Source: Byssochlamys sp. IMV 00236 (Eukaryota > Ascomycota > Eurotiomycetes > Eurotiales > Thermoascaceae). Taken from it: a DNA stretch of 64,000 bases. Both the position numbers and the translations under genes were made by a program. Positions 50,170 through 62,312 of this stretch are shown here, piece by piece. The notes under the pieces were generated by a model, which made no database searches, had not been told where the DNA came from, and saw nothing but the letters and a program-made list of their open reading frames with translations. The number at the start of each line of letters is the position of its first letter. The stretch's first letter is position 1. The stretch covers positions 879,535 through 943,534 of the forward strand of contig MSJH02000810.1 in NCBI GenBank assembly GCA_001931875.2, given 5' to 3'.

Positions 50170-50288
50170 ACATACGACCATAGGGTGTGGAAAACAGGGC
50201 TTCCCGTCCGCTCAGCCGTACTTAAGCCACACGCCGGCCGGTTAGTAGTTGGGTGGGTGACCACCAGCGAATCCCGGCTGTTGTATGT
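50170..50288 (+). rRNA. 5S ribosomal RNA gene
   Basis: About 119 nt matching the fungal 5S layout from start (ACATACGACCATAGGGTGTGG) through the internal promoter region (CTCAGCCGTACTTAAGCCAC, GTTAGTAGTTGGGTGGGTGACC) to TGTTGTATGTT, with both ends pairing. The helix that in common Aspergillus-type 5S reads CCGGGAGG/CCCTTCTG here reads CGGCCGG/CCCGGCTG, so both strands have changed together and pairing is kept. T5 runs at 50287-50305 provide a pol III stop. It stands alone in AT-rich DNA, as dispersed 5S genes do in filamentous ascomycetes. Confidence 0.9.
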
Positions 50289-50306
50289 TTTTGTTTTTGT
50301 TTTTGG
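50287..50306 (+). terminator. Pol III T-run terminator of the 5S gene
   Basis: Three T5 runs separated by G immediately after the 5S 3' end. Confidence 0.7.
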
Positions 50307-50819
50307 ATTTTTGGTTTATTGTTTTTTTTTCCTATGTCGTGGTTAGGATGTGGGAGAATAGATCTTTTCAGTGATACAGGGAACACCGTGGTCTGCGTAG
50401 TGTTGATGAACTGATCGAGCATTGCATGTGTATTTTATATGTAGCGTTTTCTTCTATTATTGCATCTTTAAAGTCATTCTTGGATGGTCCTGATCTTCTT
50501 TGCGGTTATTAAGCAATAGATGTTTGTCTTTCAGGCGTGTCTCTATTGCACAGAAAAGGTTTGTGAAGTCTGCATGAAAGGGGCATGGAGCCCTTTGCTT
50601 TTTTCATTCTTCCTGCCTGGCTATCTGTCTACCTCACCCTGGGCAGTTACTGCAATAATTGTACCACAATATGGAGCACTCAAGGCTTTAAAGATGCTCT
50701 AAGCCACTGAAATTTGGAAACACTGGAATGGACGAGATAGTCCTATGCGTCTGCTTTCTCGCGATCTATAATGATGTTGTGACGTCCGTATAGAAGGATA
50801 ACAATCCATTTAAACCCCC

Positions 50820-51770
50820 TTCCAGGAATTACAGGCTGTCGACTTTAATGGCTGCCGGAAGTTCAATTCGTGCCACCTAGAGGCCCTAATCCAGTTGATG
50901 AGACAGAACGGCGACTTCGAAACCATACAATACTATGGTGCACCCGGTTCTTATCCCAGGCAGTAGATTGTGTCCTTAGTATGTGTTTACAAGCAGCTGA
51001 GAGTCAAAGTACATCCTTGAAGTACGCCGTGGTGACATCTACGATACCCATGTACCCTATCTCCAACCCTTCTAGAAAGCAGCACGGGGATATCTCGCCT
51101 CTATAAATACTCAGAATCTCGACCAAACCATTCTACAGATCTTCAATCGTGGCTTTCACCAGCTTAAGGCTCTGCAAGTCGAGACCACATTATCAAAGCC
51201 TTCATACATATGGGGGAGTTGGCACTATGTGCTCAACTAAGCATTCCCAGCGGCAACCAGGCAGATACAATGGATTTGCTAAGTGACGCCTAAAACACAG
51301 TTCAATACCGTGTGCTCTTCCTACCAAGACCATCTGACCCACTCAATCATATATTCGATGGTACGCCTCCAGTTCCAGCAATTAATATCTATAACGCATG
51401 CTGGCTGGCAATTTGCATTTTCAGTACGCATGTAACATTCCCTATTCCGCAGTCCCTTTCTACTCGTGAGAGCTTCGTATCACTCCTGCAAGGTGCTATT
51501 TCCAAAGCAGACTGCCTATCCGGTGACAGAGGCGTCTTTGATATACTTATGTGGTGCATCATGATCGGTGGAATCGCGACAGAGGACGTGCATCCCTCTC
51601 ACCGGGTGTGGTATGTAACGCAGCTCAAGAAGGGTTCATGTTTCATTGTATATCTATGAAGGACTATGAAGGAACTCATGCACTCTTTTGCGTGGCTTGA
51701 TTCTAATTGTAATACTCCCAGATACAGACGCTGGACGGAAGCTCATGCTCTTGAGGATTTGTCGGGGTGA
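50820..51770 (+). pseudogene. Decayed relic of a fungal-specific transcription-factor gene
   Basis: The plus-strand frame 51312-51659 contains NIYNACWLAICIFSTHVTFP, then RESFVSLLQGAISKADCL and VFDILMWCIMIGGIATED..HRVWYVTQLKK. This matches the C-terminal layout of fungal Zn-cluster regulators, where a Trp/Leu-rich helix with GGIA and a following R-x-W-(F/Y) occur. Upstream, 50870-51106 has related short runs (RFLSQAVDCVLSMCLQAAES) in another frame with stops between. No zinc cluster, start or consistent splicing can be built, so the copy is broken. It lies inside the AT-rich block. Confidence 0.42.
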
Positions 51771-54700
51771 TATACTGCGTTATCGCCCAAGTCTCACTGG
51801 AGAACGCCAATAGCTACAAGTCCAGAACGTGTTAATGATCCTTAGCTGGTCATTTATATTGTTTCGGGCCAATCATACTGCTAGAGATGTCGATGGATTT
51901 TTTTTTGCTAGTCTCTAGCAACTGACTTTGCGGAGACAACTATTTAGCATTCGGTTCTGTGTTCATGTTGCATTCTTATGATACTAATCACTACATAGTA
52001 CCACACTATCAATATCCTCTAGATAAGCCTGGAAGGAAACGAAGTATCGGCATGAAAACCTCCTCCTTACAAACATAACATGTTTATACGGAAATATCAA
52101 AGATGATCAAAAAGTGATATTTCTGAATATCTAGACCAAACTGCGAGAGTCCGTCGTGTAGATTTTCGTGACATTAGAAGTTCATTCTCGGATACGGCAG
52201 TAAATATATGTATATCCCTGGATTGCTGCTCGTCTACCAGGACTAGCTTCGTTATAAAAGCTGTGCTTGTTAACATAAGGGTATAGAAGGAATATCAGGG
52301 ACGAGTCTAGGTTCTAAAAGTCGCATACCCTCTCAACATAGATATCAATTTCTGAGTTTGTATATGTCCATATGTCTTTTTAGATTCTGAGATATATAGA
52401 ACGATTCTGAGGCATAGCTTTGTGTTAAATGATGGATAACTGTATAGAAAAATGAATATGGATTTACCCTGTTTATTGTGGATATACCTCTGGTATGGAT
52501 AGATGAATATACTGCACGAGTCTACGTTGTTTACTTACTATATCTAGAGCTATAACTCCTCATTTTCAGTTTCAGGGGTCGACTTCCCATTGTATATGGA
52601 GTTTTACAGTATTTTCGGAATCTGAGCTGGAAAAGGAATTCCTTATACCAGAAAAGTATAAGAATATACTTTTCTCTTTCTTTAATAGAATCAAGTTATC
52701 CGAATTTTATACCTGTCATTATGATAATAGTCGAAAAGGTATTCTATATCCTTGCCAATAACTCTGAATCGACCCGTCATCTGATATTATTGACAAAGGC
52801 TCTATGATTCGTATCTGACACACAGTATTCCTCGGCAGGAATAACATGTTATTAACGACTCATACGTCCTCTACATCACGTCTAGGCTATGCATACATTG
52901 CCACTCTAATCCTCCTGTGCTTCCTTATAACCGATACATTACTCGTAAATTTCCATGTGTATCATACAGCTAAGAAAAACAGCTGCGTTACCCCGTACAA
53001 TAGTAACATCAACGGCGAGAAAGTAAGTTAAGACGGAGCACCTCAGTGGCAATGCACACGGAAAGGAAAGAGTCACAAGAAAGTGGCTTCATCTCCGACA
53101 CTGTTGCCACTGGGTCTAAGCTAGAGTGAAGGAGAAAAATCGAATCGGACGAGGACAAGTAACTATCATATGCAGGGAATTGAAGGAAAAAAAAAAGGAT
53201 TGGATTAGGTTAAGTGTATTGCGCCGGCGTGGGTATACCCATACAGTGCCACCGTAGGAAGTGGGAAGGGGGAAAAAAGGAGACAGGGGGGAGAAGAAAA
53301 ATATTTTCATTTCACATGACTGGTCTTTGGAATATGCATCAGGCGTATGTATGCCGTGATAATTGGGGCTAATACGGTTCCTGACCTTGCCGGCCGCTTT
53401 CTTGTCTTGTCATGTTGGATGGATCTTCTTACTTGCCATTGACAGGCTACGTACTGTACTAATGGAGTGTTTGGCTGTGGCGAGGATGGGAGAGGAATGG
53501 AGACAGAGGGCAGGGTGACGATTTCTCAGCCATTCTTGGAATGGGATGGAAGGTCCATTTTTGAGGGGCCGGTGTAAGCCAGGATAGGGCAGGGCAGGGC
53601 AGGGCAGGGGAGGGGAGAGGGGTTGCTTATCGCAAGGTCGGCAATTGGGTGTCTCTGGGGAGGGATTGTTAAGTGAAGCGGGTCAGCACAGAAGGAAAAG
53701 GTAAACGAGAGCCTTGTATTGTGCCATTCTGGTTTGTGATGGACCTGGCTTGACTCTCTTGACTTAATGAGACGGCATTGCTGTGTTGATGCGCAGTGTG
53801 TGACGACCAGATCACAGCAGTAGTAGATTACGATGTTCGTAGTATTACTGATATTACGGAGATAGAGACCATGTATAGTCTACCTGCGGTAGTTACGCTG
53901 TCTTATATCGACCCATTACTGGATTCCGTAGGTGGTTGACCGGTAACATCAAGGACAGTTTGTCCGTAGGTCAGCCATATCGACCCTGATTCCTGTGCCC
54001 CTTGAAGTATATATGGCGTGCTGACTCTTACAGGTGCATTGCGAGTCGAGCTGTGCAAAAGTAGTGCTCCTGCATATTCCTAGTTGCCTCCTAACGTCAT
54101 CCCTCATGTCCTTTTTGTTTTCTCCATCTCTCAGGCGGTTTATCTGGGTACTATATGGCGATTTCGGTCTATCTTGTGTTGCTGAAGATTCGTTGGCTTC
54201 TTCCTTCGCGGAGCCTGGGGAGGATGGTTCAGTGGCAGGTAGTGACAAATTCGTTTCAATTTGTATAATTGTGGAATCGGGCGTGTATGTATAGTGTCTG
54301 CTAATCATATGGGAACATGACGGATCCAGCGACGAGTAGTTGTAGAGGGCAGTCCTAGAAAAGTGACACTCAGGTCATAGATTAGTTTGACAACGTCATA
54401 GCCTATTCTTTCTCATTATCATGACACCATGTCCAGTTGAGAGGACCAAAGAAAGGGCTCTGGTGACAGGGACTCGGCCAGTCTGAATAAATCAGGAGGT
54501 CTGTCACAGACTATACACATCATCACCATAAGAGGTCGTATATGGTCACAGCCCTGAGTTGTCAGACACGATAGAGCTCCTGTAACGACTCTGAAATGGC
54601 ATTCCCTGGGTCCGGATAGAGGTGGCAACAGGATGACCACTGACAGTATAAATACTGTACTGCCCCGGACCCTGGACCATACATGGCACCATATATGCTG

Positions 54701-57700
54701 AGTCCTAGAAAGCCCTAGTTGACAGGAAAAAATAGATGACGAAATCATTGGCACCAGCCCTCCAGGACAGGAAGACTTAAGAGCCAAGACACATCCGAGC
54801 CTGTTGGCCTGGTCATCGGTAGACAAGAAGAGAAGTCATGGATTAGATGTATACTGTCGACTTGATAATATCATGTACATGGAATTGTGGGAGAGGTGCA
54901 AAGATGTAGTATATTATAACTATATGCTGCGGGTCGCAAGTTTGCCTGCTGACCCTGTTATGTAGTGGTGAACTAGCCGCGGTATATTGGAAGTTCCTGC
55001 ATTATTCCTATCTCTAGAGATAGACAACACAGCGATATGAACAACTGGATATCCAATTAGGAGCGTTCACTGAGCCGCATTGCAATCTCCCAAGCTGCAC
55101 GTCTCACAGATCTGGGTATCGAGTTCCTCAGCCACGTCAGGGAATATACGGACTCCGATAATGGAATGGTTAGTGAGTTACCATGGTAAGCCGTAGTCCA
55201 ATGTACCCAAAATGGTTGTGGACGACGATATGCCTGCATTCAGAAACAACGAGCTAAACAGAAGACTCCAGTCTCAGTAGTAGTGGCGAATGCAAAGGCA
55301 CTATGTGTGGACTGGAAAGCAATACCCACTGGTTATGATAATGAAGATGATCTCAGCAGTAATGCATAGTCAGTTTTCAAACGTAACCAGGTTCTATCTT
55401 ATCACTCAGGGTTGCCCGCCTCATCTCACCACGGTGTAGTCGCGAGATAGATAGCTTGCGCACCCATGGAAGTGTTATCTTGAATTGATGTAACAAGAAA
55501 AAGAGATAAGACCGGAAAAAGAAACATTAAGATAGAAAAAGCATCTGGAGATATGGAAGAGGTAAAAGGTGGGGAGCGAAACCGGAGTAAACAAAAAAGA
55601 AAGTGAAACTCTGAGGCCGTGGAGAAGACGTTTTCAGGCGATTGATTGACTTCAAGCGCAGCAGGTCCCCAAAGATAAGAAAACAGATCCTCGACTGGCA
55701 ATAATGCCCATGGATCCGCAAGACCTTGTGCGCAAATCTGACAAACTGACGAGATATCCCGATCCAACCATCCAATGTGAGACTTTTAAAGAGCACGACT
55801 TGCCCCTTTCTTCTTATCTCGAAGATCCTCCGGACTGGGGACTGCAAATAGTGTATCGCATCACTCTGCCCTTTTCCCCGAAACAGGAACCCGAATCCCG
55901 GCTGTCCAGGATCGACAGGTTTCGCTGGGGTTGGGCTTGATGCTACAAAAAACAAAACGAAAAATTCTCTTTTGTTTGTGTGCTCTGGTCGAGTCGTTGA
56001 CTTCACCGATATCGAGGGCCCATCATTCGTGGATGACACCTTATCACCGTCTTTTCGCGTGCGACGAGCCTAGCTGCTTTGCACCATATAAGACTAGGGA
56101 GAGTCCCTTCTTTTCCAAAGGGCCTCAGATCTGCCCCGGAAGAACAATTGATACTTGGTTCTACCTTCAACACTCGATACGAGAACCCCAGAAGAGTCGC
56201 ATCTGCCTTGCATCGACCTGGACTGCTTTGACTATGATGGCCGGAATATCTCAGCTTCCGTTACTCCGATCAGAGAGACAGTCTGGAGTCTGATCGAGGC
56301 TTGAACTACTACTACAGGCCCAGGGTAACATAGTCTACAGTCACGGGCATTCTGATCATGGGCTTGGCTCACTAGATGGACGCTTGGAAGACTTGAGGAT
56401 CAGGCTGTGCAACATGGGCTTGGCTCTTACTCATCGAGCACAGGAAGACATTATGCCTGCATGTTGCGACCGGTAATCGTCAATGACGGTCACTATGGAC
56501 ACCTGACTCTCTTCCTGAATGAGAGACAGTCGCACATTGATTGCAAGGTAGATCAAAATGGATGACGAAGGACGCTTTGCCATCGTGACATAGCCGCCTG
56601 GTGTCCGTGGATCCGTGGATCCATGGATAGACCAATACTGAGAGACACTCGCGGTAATTATACCACTGAGACTTCGAACTTTGATGGCTGTAAGCCACTG
56701 GGGCGCTGTTGCGCTTGTGAGTCGCAAGAGGCACCAGGGCCAAATGCACTGATCATCTACAGGATGCATCGCTCATATTCAAACAAGACATTGATCATCC
56801 TGGGACCACAGGATGATTTGAAATGCGCGACAGATGGGTTTTCAGCTATCCGCAGCAGCCGCATAGAAGAGTGACGAGAGGATGGAGGGATTATTAGACT
56901 GGGGATGTTCGTTATGGCAGGGAAGAAACCGGGGCTAGCGTGGGGGTCGTTGGAGTTGGAGTTGGCCCTCGCTTTCCCATCCTGGTCTCCATCCCGCACT
57001 GCATTGATTTGACCAGATTCACTCTCTACTACTACTCTTCTCTGGCTAACTCCTCAGCGCTCTGCCGCAAATCTCCATCTGCTTTCGACTGCTGCGCGAC
57101 GATGCGCCTCATTATTATTGCTCCGGCTAAAAGGGTCGTCTACGTATGGACGATCGGTCGCATACAGTACGGATCTCCCTGTCACATGCGCCCAACCTCG
57201 CAAGATATAACACACTAACTAATAAATAATAATGGACTAGATAGCTGAGGACGCAGGGGCCGGCCGTCGACTCGGGAGCTCTCACTGTTCGCTTCCCGAC
57301 CTGTCGATCGGGACCCGATGCTGCTTCCGCTCTCGGCAACTCAGCCTCTAGGGTCCACCCCGGCACTAACTGGCTGTCTCTCCCTATCCTGTTCGCCCAC
57401 TCCCTTGCCACCAGCTCTTCAGCTGGCCCAATCCTGGCCGCTGATAAGCATTGGGGAGCTGGAGTAAGTTGGATCGGAGAGCACACGACATCCGTCTGAT
57501 TGACGCGTGGAAGAGATACCATTACTGTTCTGGACTTACCGGCCCAGCGACACCTTCACCTTTGGTTTTAACTCTGTTAGGATTGGCCGTCACTAAAGCA
57601 AAGCGACATTTCAATGGAAACCACTAACCAATCTGACACTGCCGGTTCGTCAGCCTCGAAAGGATTTGGGATGCGATCAACAGAATGCACACGCGAGAGG

Positions 57701-58680
57701 AGCTGCTCGAGCGCCGGTCAACCCGTTGAGTGAATCCGCCCGGCCGGAACTAGATAATCGATCATTATCTGGCGCGCGCCACGACTACTATCGAAGTCCA
57801 CTATTTAGTGTTACTCGCCCTTCCTTGGGGCGGCCGAAACCGTCGCAACAGCCGCTGTCGAACTTTAATTCTGTTGTTGCATTATCTTGCGACCTCATCT
57901 TGGCGCTGGACCATTGGCATCGTTCGTCAAAGCTCAAATAATGGCTAGAGGAGGACGACACGATCAAATCTGCGGCAGCTATTATCGGATCTGAAATGTC
58001 CTCTTCAATCCCGCTTATTATTAGACACGGGCGCGTTGGTTACAAGGGATACCATTCTCATAGGATGTTTGGAGCGGATGCTCACCGCCGCTAAGGGTGG
58101 GACTCGACGAGTGTAACCTATCCGTGCGGGACTACGATCTTCTCGTCTGGAGTTACAGCACAGATTAGAAGCACCATGAACAGGTCCTCAAATTGGAAAC
58201 AGCTCACGTTCTGACCGTCGATGACGATCTAACGGGAATCCAGATAGTTACAACGTGCAGAGGATCACTGACTCGGCTCGGAGCAGGTTCACCAGAAGAG
58301 AGGTATTGCCGGTCTTCATGCGCATTACCCGACCCCAATTTTCATCTTTGAACTGGCATAATTGATCTAAACGGCCGTGGGATGCATGGTCAATAGTCCC
58401 CAAGTCCATGCAGTGCAACCAATGCATCAGCCTTTTTCCGGAAGATCAGTGCGTTTGAGTCGGCTGAATATTATTCTGGTCCCAGGTATCCGCGTCAGGT
58501 CGCTACCACTTGCTCAGCTGCTGCGCCGTCGGAAACACTGCGCCAGTAGTTGTTTTCAATGGATATCAGGTACCTGAGAAAGAGTATATACAATGCACTA
58601 TGGAGCGGCATGGACCTGAACACAGGAAACATCTGCTGACCATTGAGGAGGCTGATTCTGATCTCGCCAGAAGAACATCC
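51771..58680. other. Gene-free region, AT-rich to about 53 kb then ordinary composition
   Basis: About 6.9 kb. From 51.8 to 52.9 kb it continues the AT-rich block; after 53 kb composition is more normal. Short frames only, none with recognisable protein features. A GGCAG tandem repeat lies at 53586-53610. Confidence 0.45.
53586..53610. repeat. GGCAG/GGGCA tandem repeat
   Basis: Four to five copies of the 5-bp unit in a row, read directly, followed by G-rich sequence. Confidence 0.85.
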
Positions 58681-58711
58681 AGAACTGTCTTACGGATAGT
58701 AAGACAGTTCT
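58681..58711. repeat. Perfect inverted repeat, 13-bp arms, 5-bp loop
   Basis: AGAACTGTCTTAC at 58681-58693 and its exact reverse complement at 58699-58711, separated by GGATA. In RNA it would form a strong hairpin. It is not followed by a T run, so a pol III or bacterial-type terminator is not suggested. Confidence 0.85.
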
Positions 58712-61700
58712 AATGAGCGAGTCATTGATCGGCGTTGCTCTTTCTGTTCTGCGTCACCTCCATGTGGTCATCCATCAGCATCCCCGGATGGCTGATTCGC
58801 AGTTCGGAAGTCCCCGTAGTAAGTGACGACAAAATACCAGCGGGGAGTTATTTACGGTACCATACATACGGCGTATGTGACGGCGTCCATACCATGATCG
58901 GGTAAGATAGGGAGTCTAAGTTAAGCGCGGGCGGGTTTGCTCCGACGTTAACTCCGTCTGACAACCCCTCTCTCGATACTAACTTGGACCCGCCCGTGTC
59001 GGACATCCTACCGAGTCCAGATAATTATTAACGAAAGTACAGCAGTAGTTAACTACAGTACGGAGTAATGACCGCCGCATCGAGGGTCGGGCCCATGAGT
59101 AGATGCTGGCTGCATTTAGAGAAGTTGTTCGCGTTCCTCCTTGCTGTTCCTGGACAGGTTAAGATCATGGACGGGTAACATTATTATTATCGAGTCTCCG
59201 CGGAATGACCCTAGCCCACCAACTGCCAGCATTCACAGTACAATTTCCTGTTTTCATCTCGAGTCACAACCTGTGTAGATGGAGCTTAACAGATAGGATA
59301 CATCAGACCCAAGTTCTAACGGGCGGACATAACCGACACTCTTTGTAGACCCTCACCTGGGACCACTTTTTCCAGCCGCATTGTTTACTACTACTACGTC
59401 TCTCCAAGTCTAAATTCCAACCACCCACAGCATATAGCGTACGTCAGAGTCCCCAAGAAACACATGGTACTCCAGATAGTAGTAATCATGGTACTCTAGA
59501 GTGGTACTGTAGAACAGTAGCAATAGTGGCATCTCCATGGTTCTCCACTTTCTGACTTCAACCTTGGAACTTACTTATTTCTATTTTATGGATCAATTAG
59601 ATATTTAAACCAACAATAGTAATTGACCCAGTGACCATTATTATTATCCCCCCGCTTAGTCGTGTCGAAAAAGGGGGGAACAAATGAAATCTTCGAAATA
59701 AGTAATGAAAGCTTGTCTAGGAGAGAAAGAGTCCTAACGAGCTGGGCTGGGTTACACCCGGGTTTAAGGGAAAAGTTGACTCGGAATCCATGAATGCCGG
59801 CGTTTTAATTGGTTCGGAGGGTAATTACCGTACTTTTTCTGTTTTTTTGGTGGTCTGGGTCGAGATGGGATGTATTATTGCTTGTTAAGTTATAGTTACT
59901 CTGTAGAGTTGAGGTTAATAGTTATTATGAGTCTAAAAGTATATGGGGAAAATAAATTAGAATAGTTAAGAATATAAGGATCAAGAGTAGCATGATAATA
60001 TTAACTAAGTTATCCTTGGATTTCTCAGTATGTGTATCTAGCTAGAATGCAAAGACTTTTCTTTCTTTCCCTACAAGTGTATTCTATACATACGTCGACT
60101 GGAGCGAATATCAATGCTGAATGAATAGTTAGTTAAACTGTTATCACTGCAACTGTTATCATTATATATTATGAAACGAACACTCTACACCAAGGTGGGA
60201 AGTAAAGGATAATAATAATAATCACAGAGTACGCACAACCCGACCGCGTAACTCTCATTTAGTTACATCTACATAAACGAGTCTAGAATCTCAAGTTTTA
60301 AAAAAAAAGTCGGAATACGTCGTTGCCGGACAACACGGCCCGTGCGGTGGTATAATGCATTGCCGGTGCTCGTCTCCGGGGAGGTCGGGACTAGGATTAT
60401 TGATAATTATTAACTATTAACTATAAGATATAGTAATCCGTTTCATTCTGACTATCAATGACCTGCATGTCGGGTAGATTGGCGCCAGGACTAGTCCCGT
60501 TTCTGTTCTTTCTGCCGAGATCAGATTGTATAGATAGAGGTAGATTATAAATGGTCACTGTTATTATTAAATTAAATGTATCCTGGACTGGACCGTGTCA
60601 TATTAAACTACCCCCCGATGGGAGCCAGAAGGGGGCAGATTCACGGATTATCGAGACGAGCTCTCGCTGCTCTGCTCAGAGATGATAGTGATACGGACCT
60701 GTGCGGGTGGCTTAAAATAGCGGCAGTCCGAGCGTACGCATGGACCAGCAAGAGAGAGCTGCAGGGGAAAATTGAGAACTAGACCTAAGATGCCTGGGTC
60801 TAGGCGATGGGTTGTAAGAATCAGATCGAGTCGGTGCTTTGCCTAATAGAGGGTGTGGTTCACAGTGCACTGCGTGGACTTTGCACTTGTGGCGGGTGCT
60901 GGGAGAAGGTAATAAACTGGGCCTTTAGGTCTGAGCGTTCGACGGAGGGTTCAGGCCAGTGGGGACCAGGCAGTGTTCCTGGCACGGTTGGTGGTGCGTA
61001 TGGTAGATGAGACTCTGTCACTGGGGGGGGCTAATACTTTTTCATGAGAAAAGAAAGGGTCCAGATGCTTGGTAGGATATACTCAGATGAAGTAGTTGGC
61101 GTTGTGGTGTGGCCAACGAGATGCTATAGACGATAGCCATCGGAAGTTTAATCGATATCCCCGTCGTTGAGCTCGTGGCCCTACAGTCCAGAACAATGAC
61201 CGTTGTGACTTCGACGTTGGGTCCGATCGACGCATCTGCAAGATCGTCGCGTGCTCCTGGCGAGTCAACGAGGGTGATATCACATCCCTGCTTGTCTGTC
61301 GGCCGGGTAATGATCTCATGCGACTCGATGGAAGCAAAAAGCAAGTTGGGAACGCAGTGTTTCTTGAAAGAAAGAAAGAACAGTGCAGTGATGATTATAG
61401 ACGCATGGACATCATTGTTCGTCAGAGCGCTCGTCAACAGAGACAAACAACAACAATAATAATAATAGTGATACTCTATTCCGGCAGTGGACATTACTCG
61501 TCGGCTAAGTGGTAGTGCGCATCTAGTGGTAATATTGCGGATCCGCAGGACGGGAGAGTATGGTTATGGTATATAACTCGATGGACGTATCAGGGAGCAA
61601 AGATATAGGCGAAGCAGCAGTTTGTTGGAACTAGTGCTAGGCTACCAGTGGATGCCTCTATGAACGGGCCTTATACCTCTTGTAGACCAGGCTTTTCTTC

Positions 61701-62284
61701 GGGATGGCACTGAGCTGCAGGCGTTATATTATTGCCTGCTGTTTCATGCTGCTAGACCGTCTGCAAGAGCAATAATCTACGGCGCAGCAGTAGCAGCAGC
61801 CACCTCGTGCAGGGGAGGAATGCTGAGGAACGAACCTACGGAGTAGGGTTGTTGTCGTTGTTATCGAGATAATGGTGGGGGAAAAGACAGCGGGGCCGGA
61901 GATGAAGGAACAAGTTCCAGACTCGGGAGGCGGACAGGATAATGTACCTGTCAGAATGTGTTGACGGGTAGACGAAGCGATGGGAAGGCAGGTTTCTGCT
62001 GTAATCAACACAACATAGTTAAATCCTGAAGGAGAAGAAGAATAAGAGAGGCACAGGATCCCAAGCCGTATACGGAATCAGCCCGAGTGGAACGGGCGTT
62101 CGATACGAAACATGCTGACTTGTGGCGGGCAAACGAACGCCCGGAGAGGCGAACCGATCGGTGCCTTCGCCACTTTTGCTGCCACGAGGTGGAAAGTCAG
62201 GGAGATGGACCCATTATGATGGATACGGGCTGAGGATGGCTTGCTCTATTATTCGAGTGCATCTCTGCTCCTCAGATATAGTAT
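58712..62284. other. Gene-free region
   Basis: About 3.6 kb between two inverted repeats, AT-rich at 59.55-60.55 kb, with AAT/ATT microsatellites. No gene is recognised. Confidence 0.45.
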
Positions 62285-62312
62285 TATTGTATGTATGTAT
62301 ATACATACAATA
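62285..62312. repeat. Inverted repeat, 12-bp arms, AT-rich
   Basis: TATTGTATGTAT and its reverse complement separated by GTAT. It is made of GTAT/ATAC units, so it may have arisen by simple repeat slippage. Confidence 0.75.

Noticed and set aside
61042..61494. 150-residue minus-strand frame
   Set aside because: Contains Tyr/Cys runs from an ATT/ACA microsatellite and shows no coherent domain.
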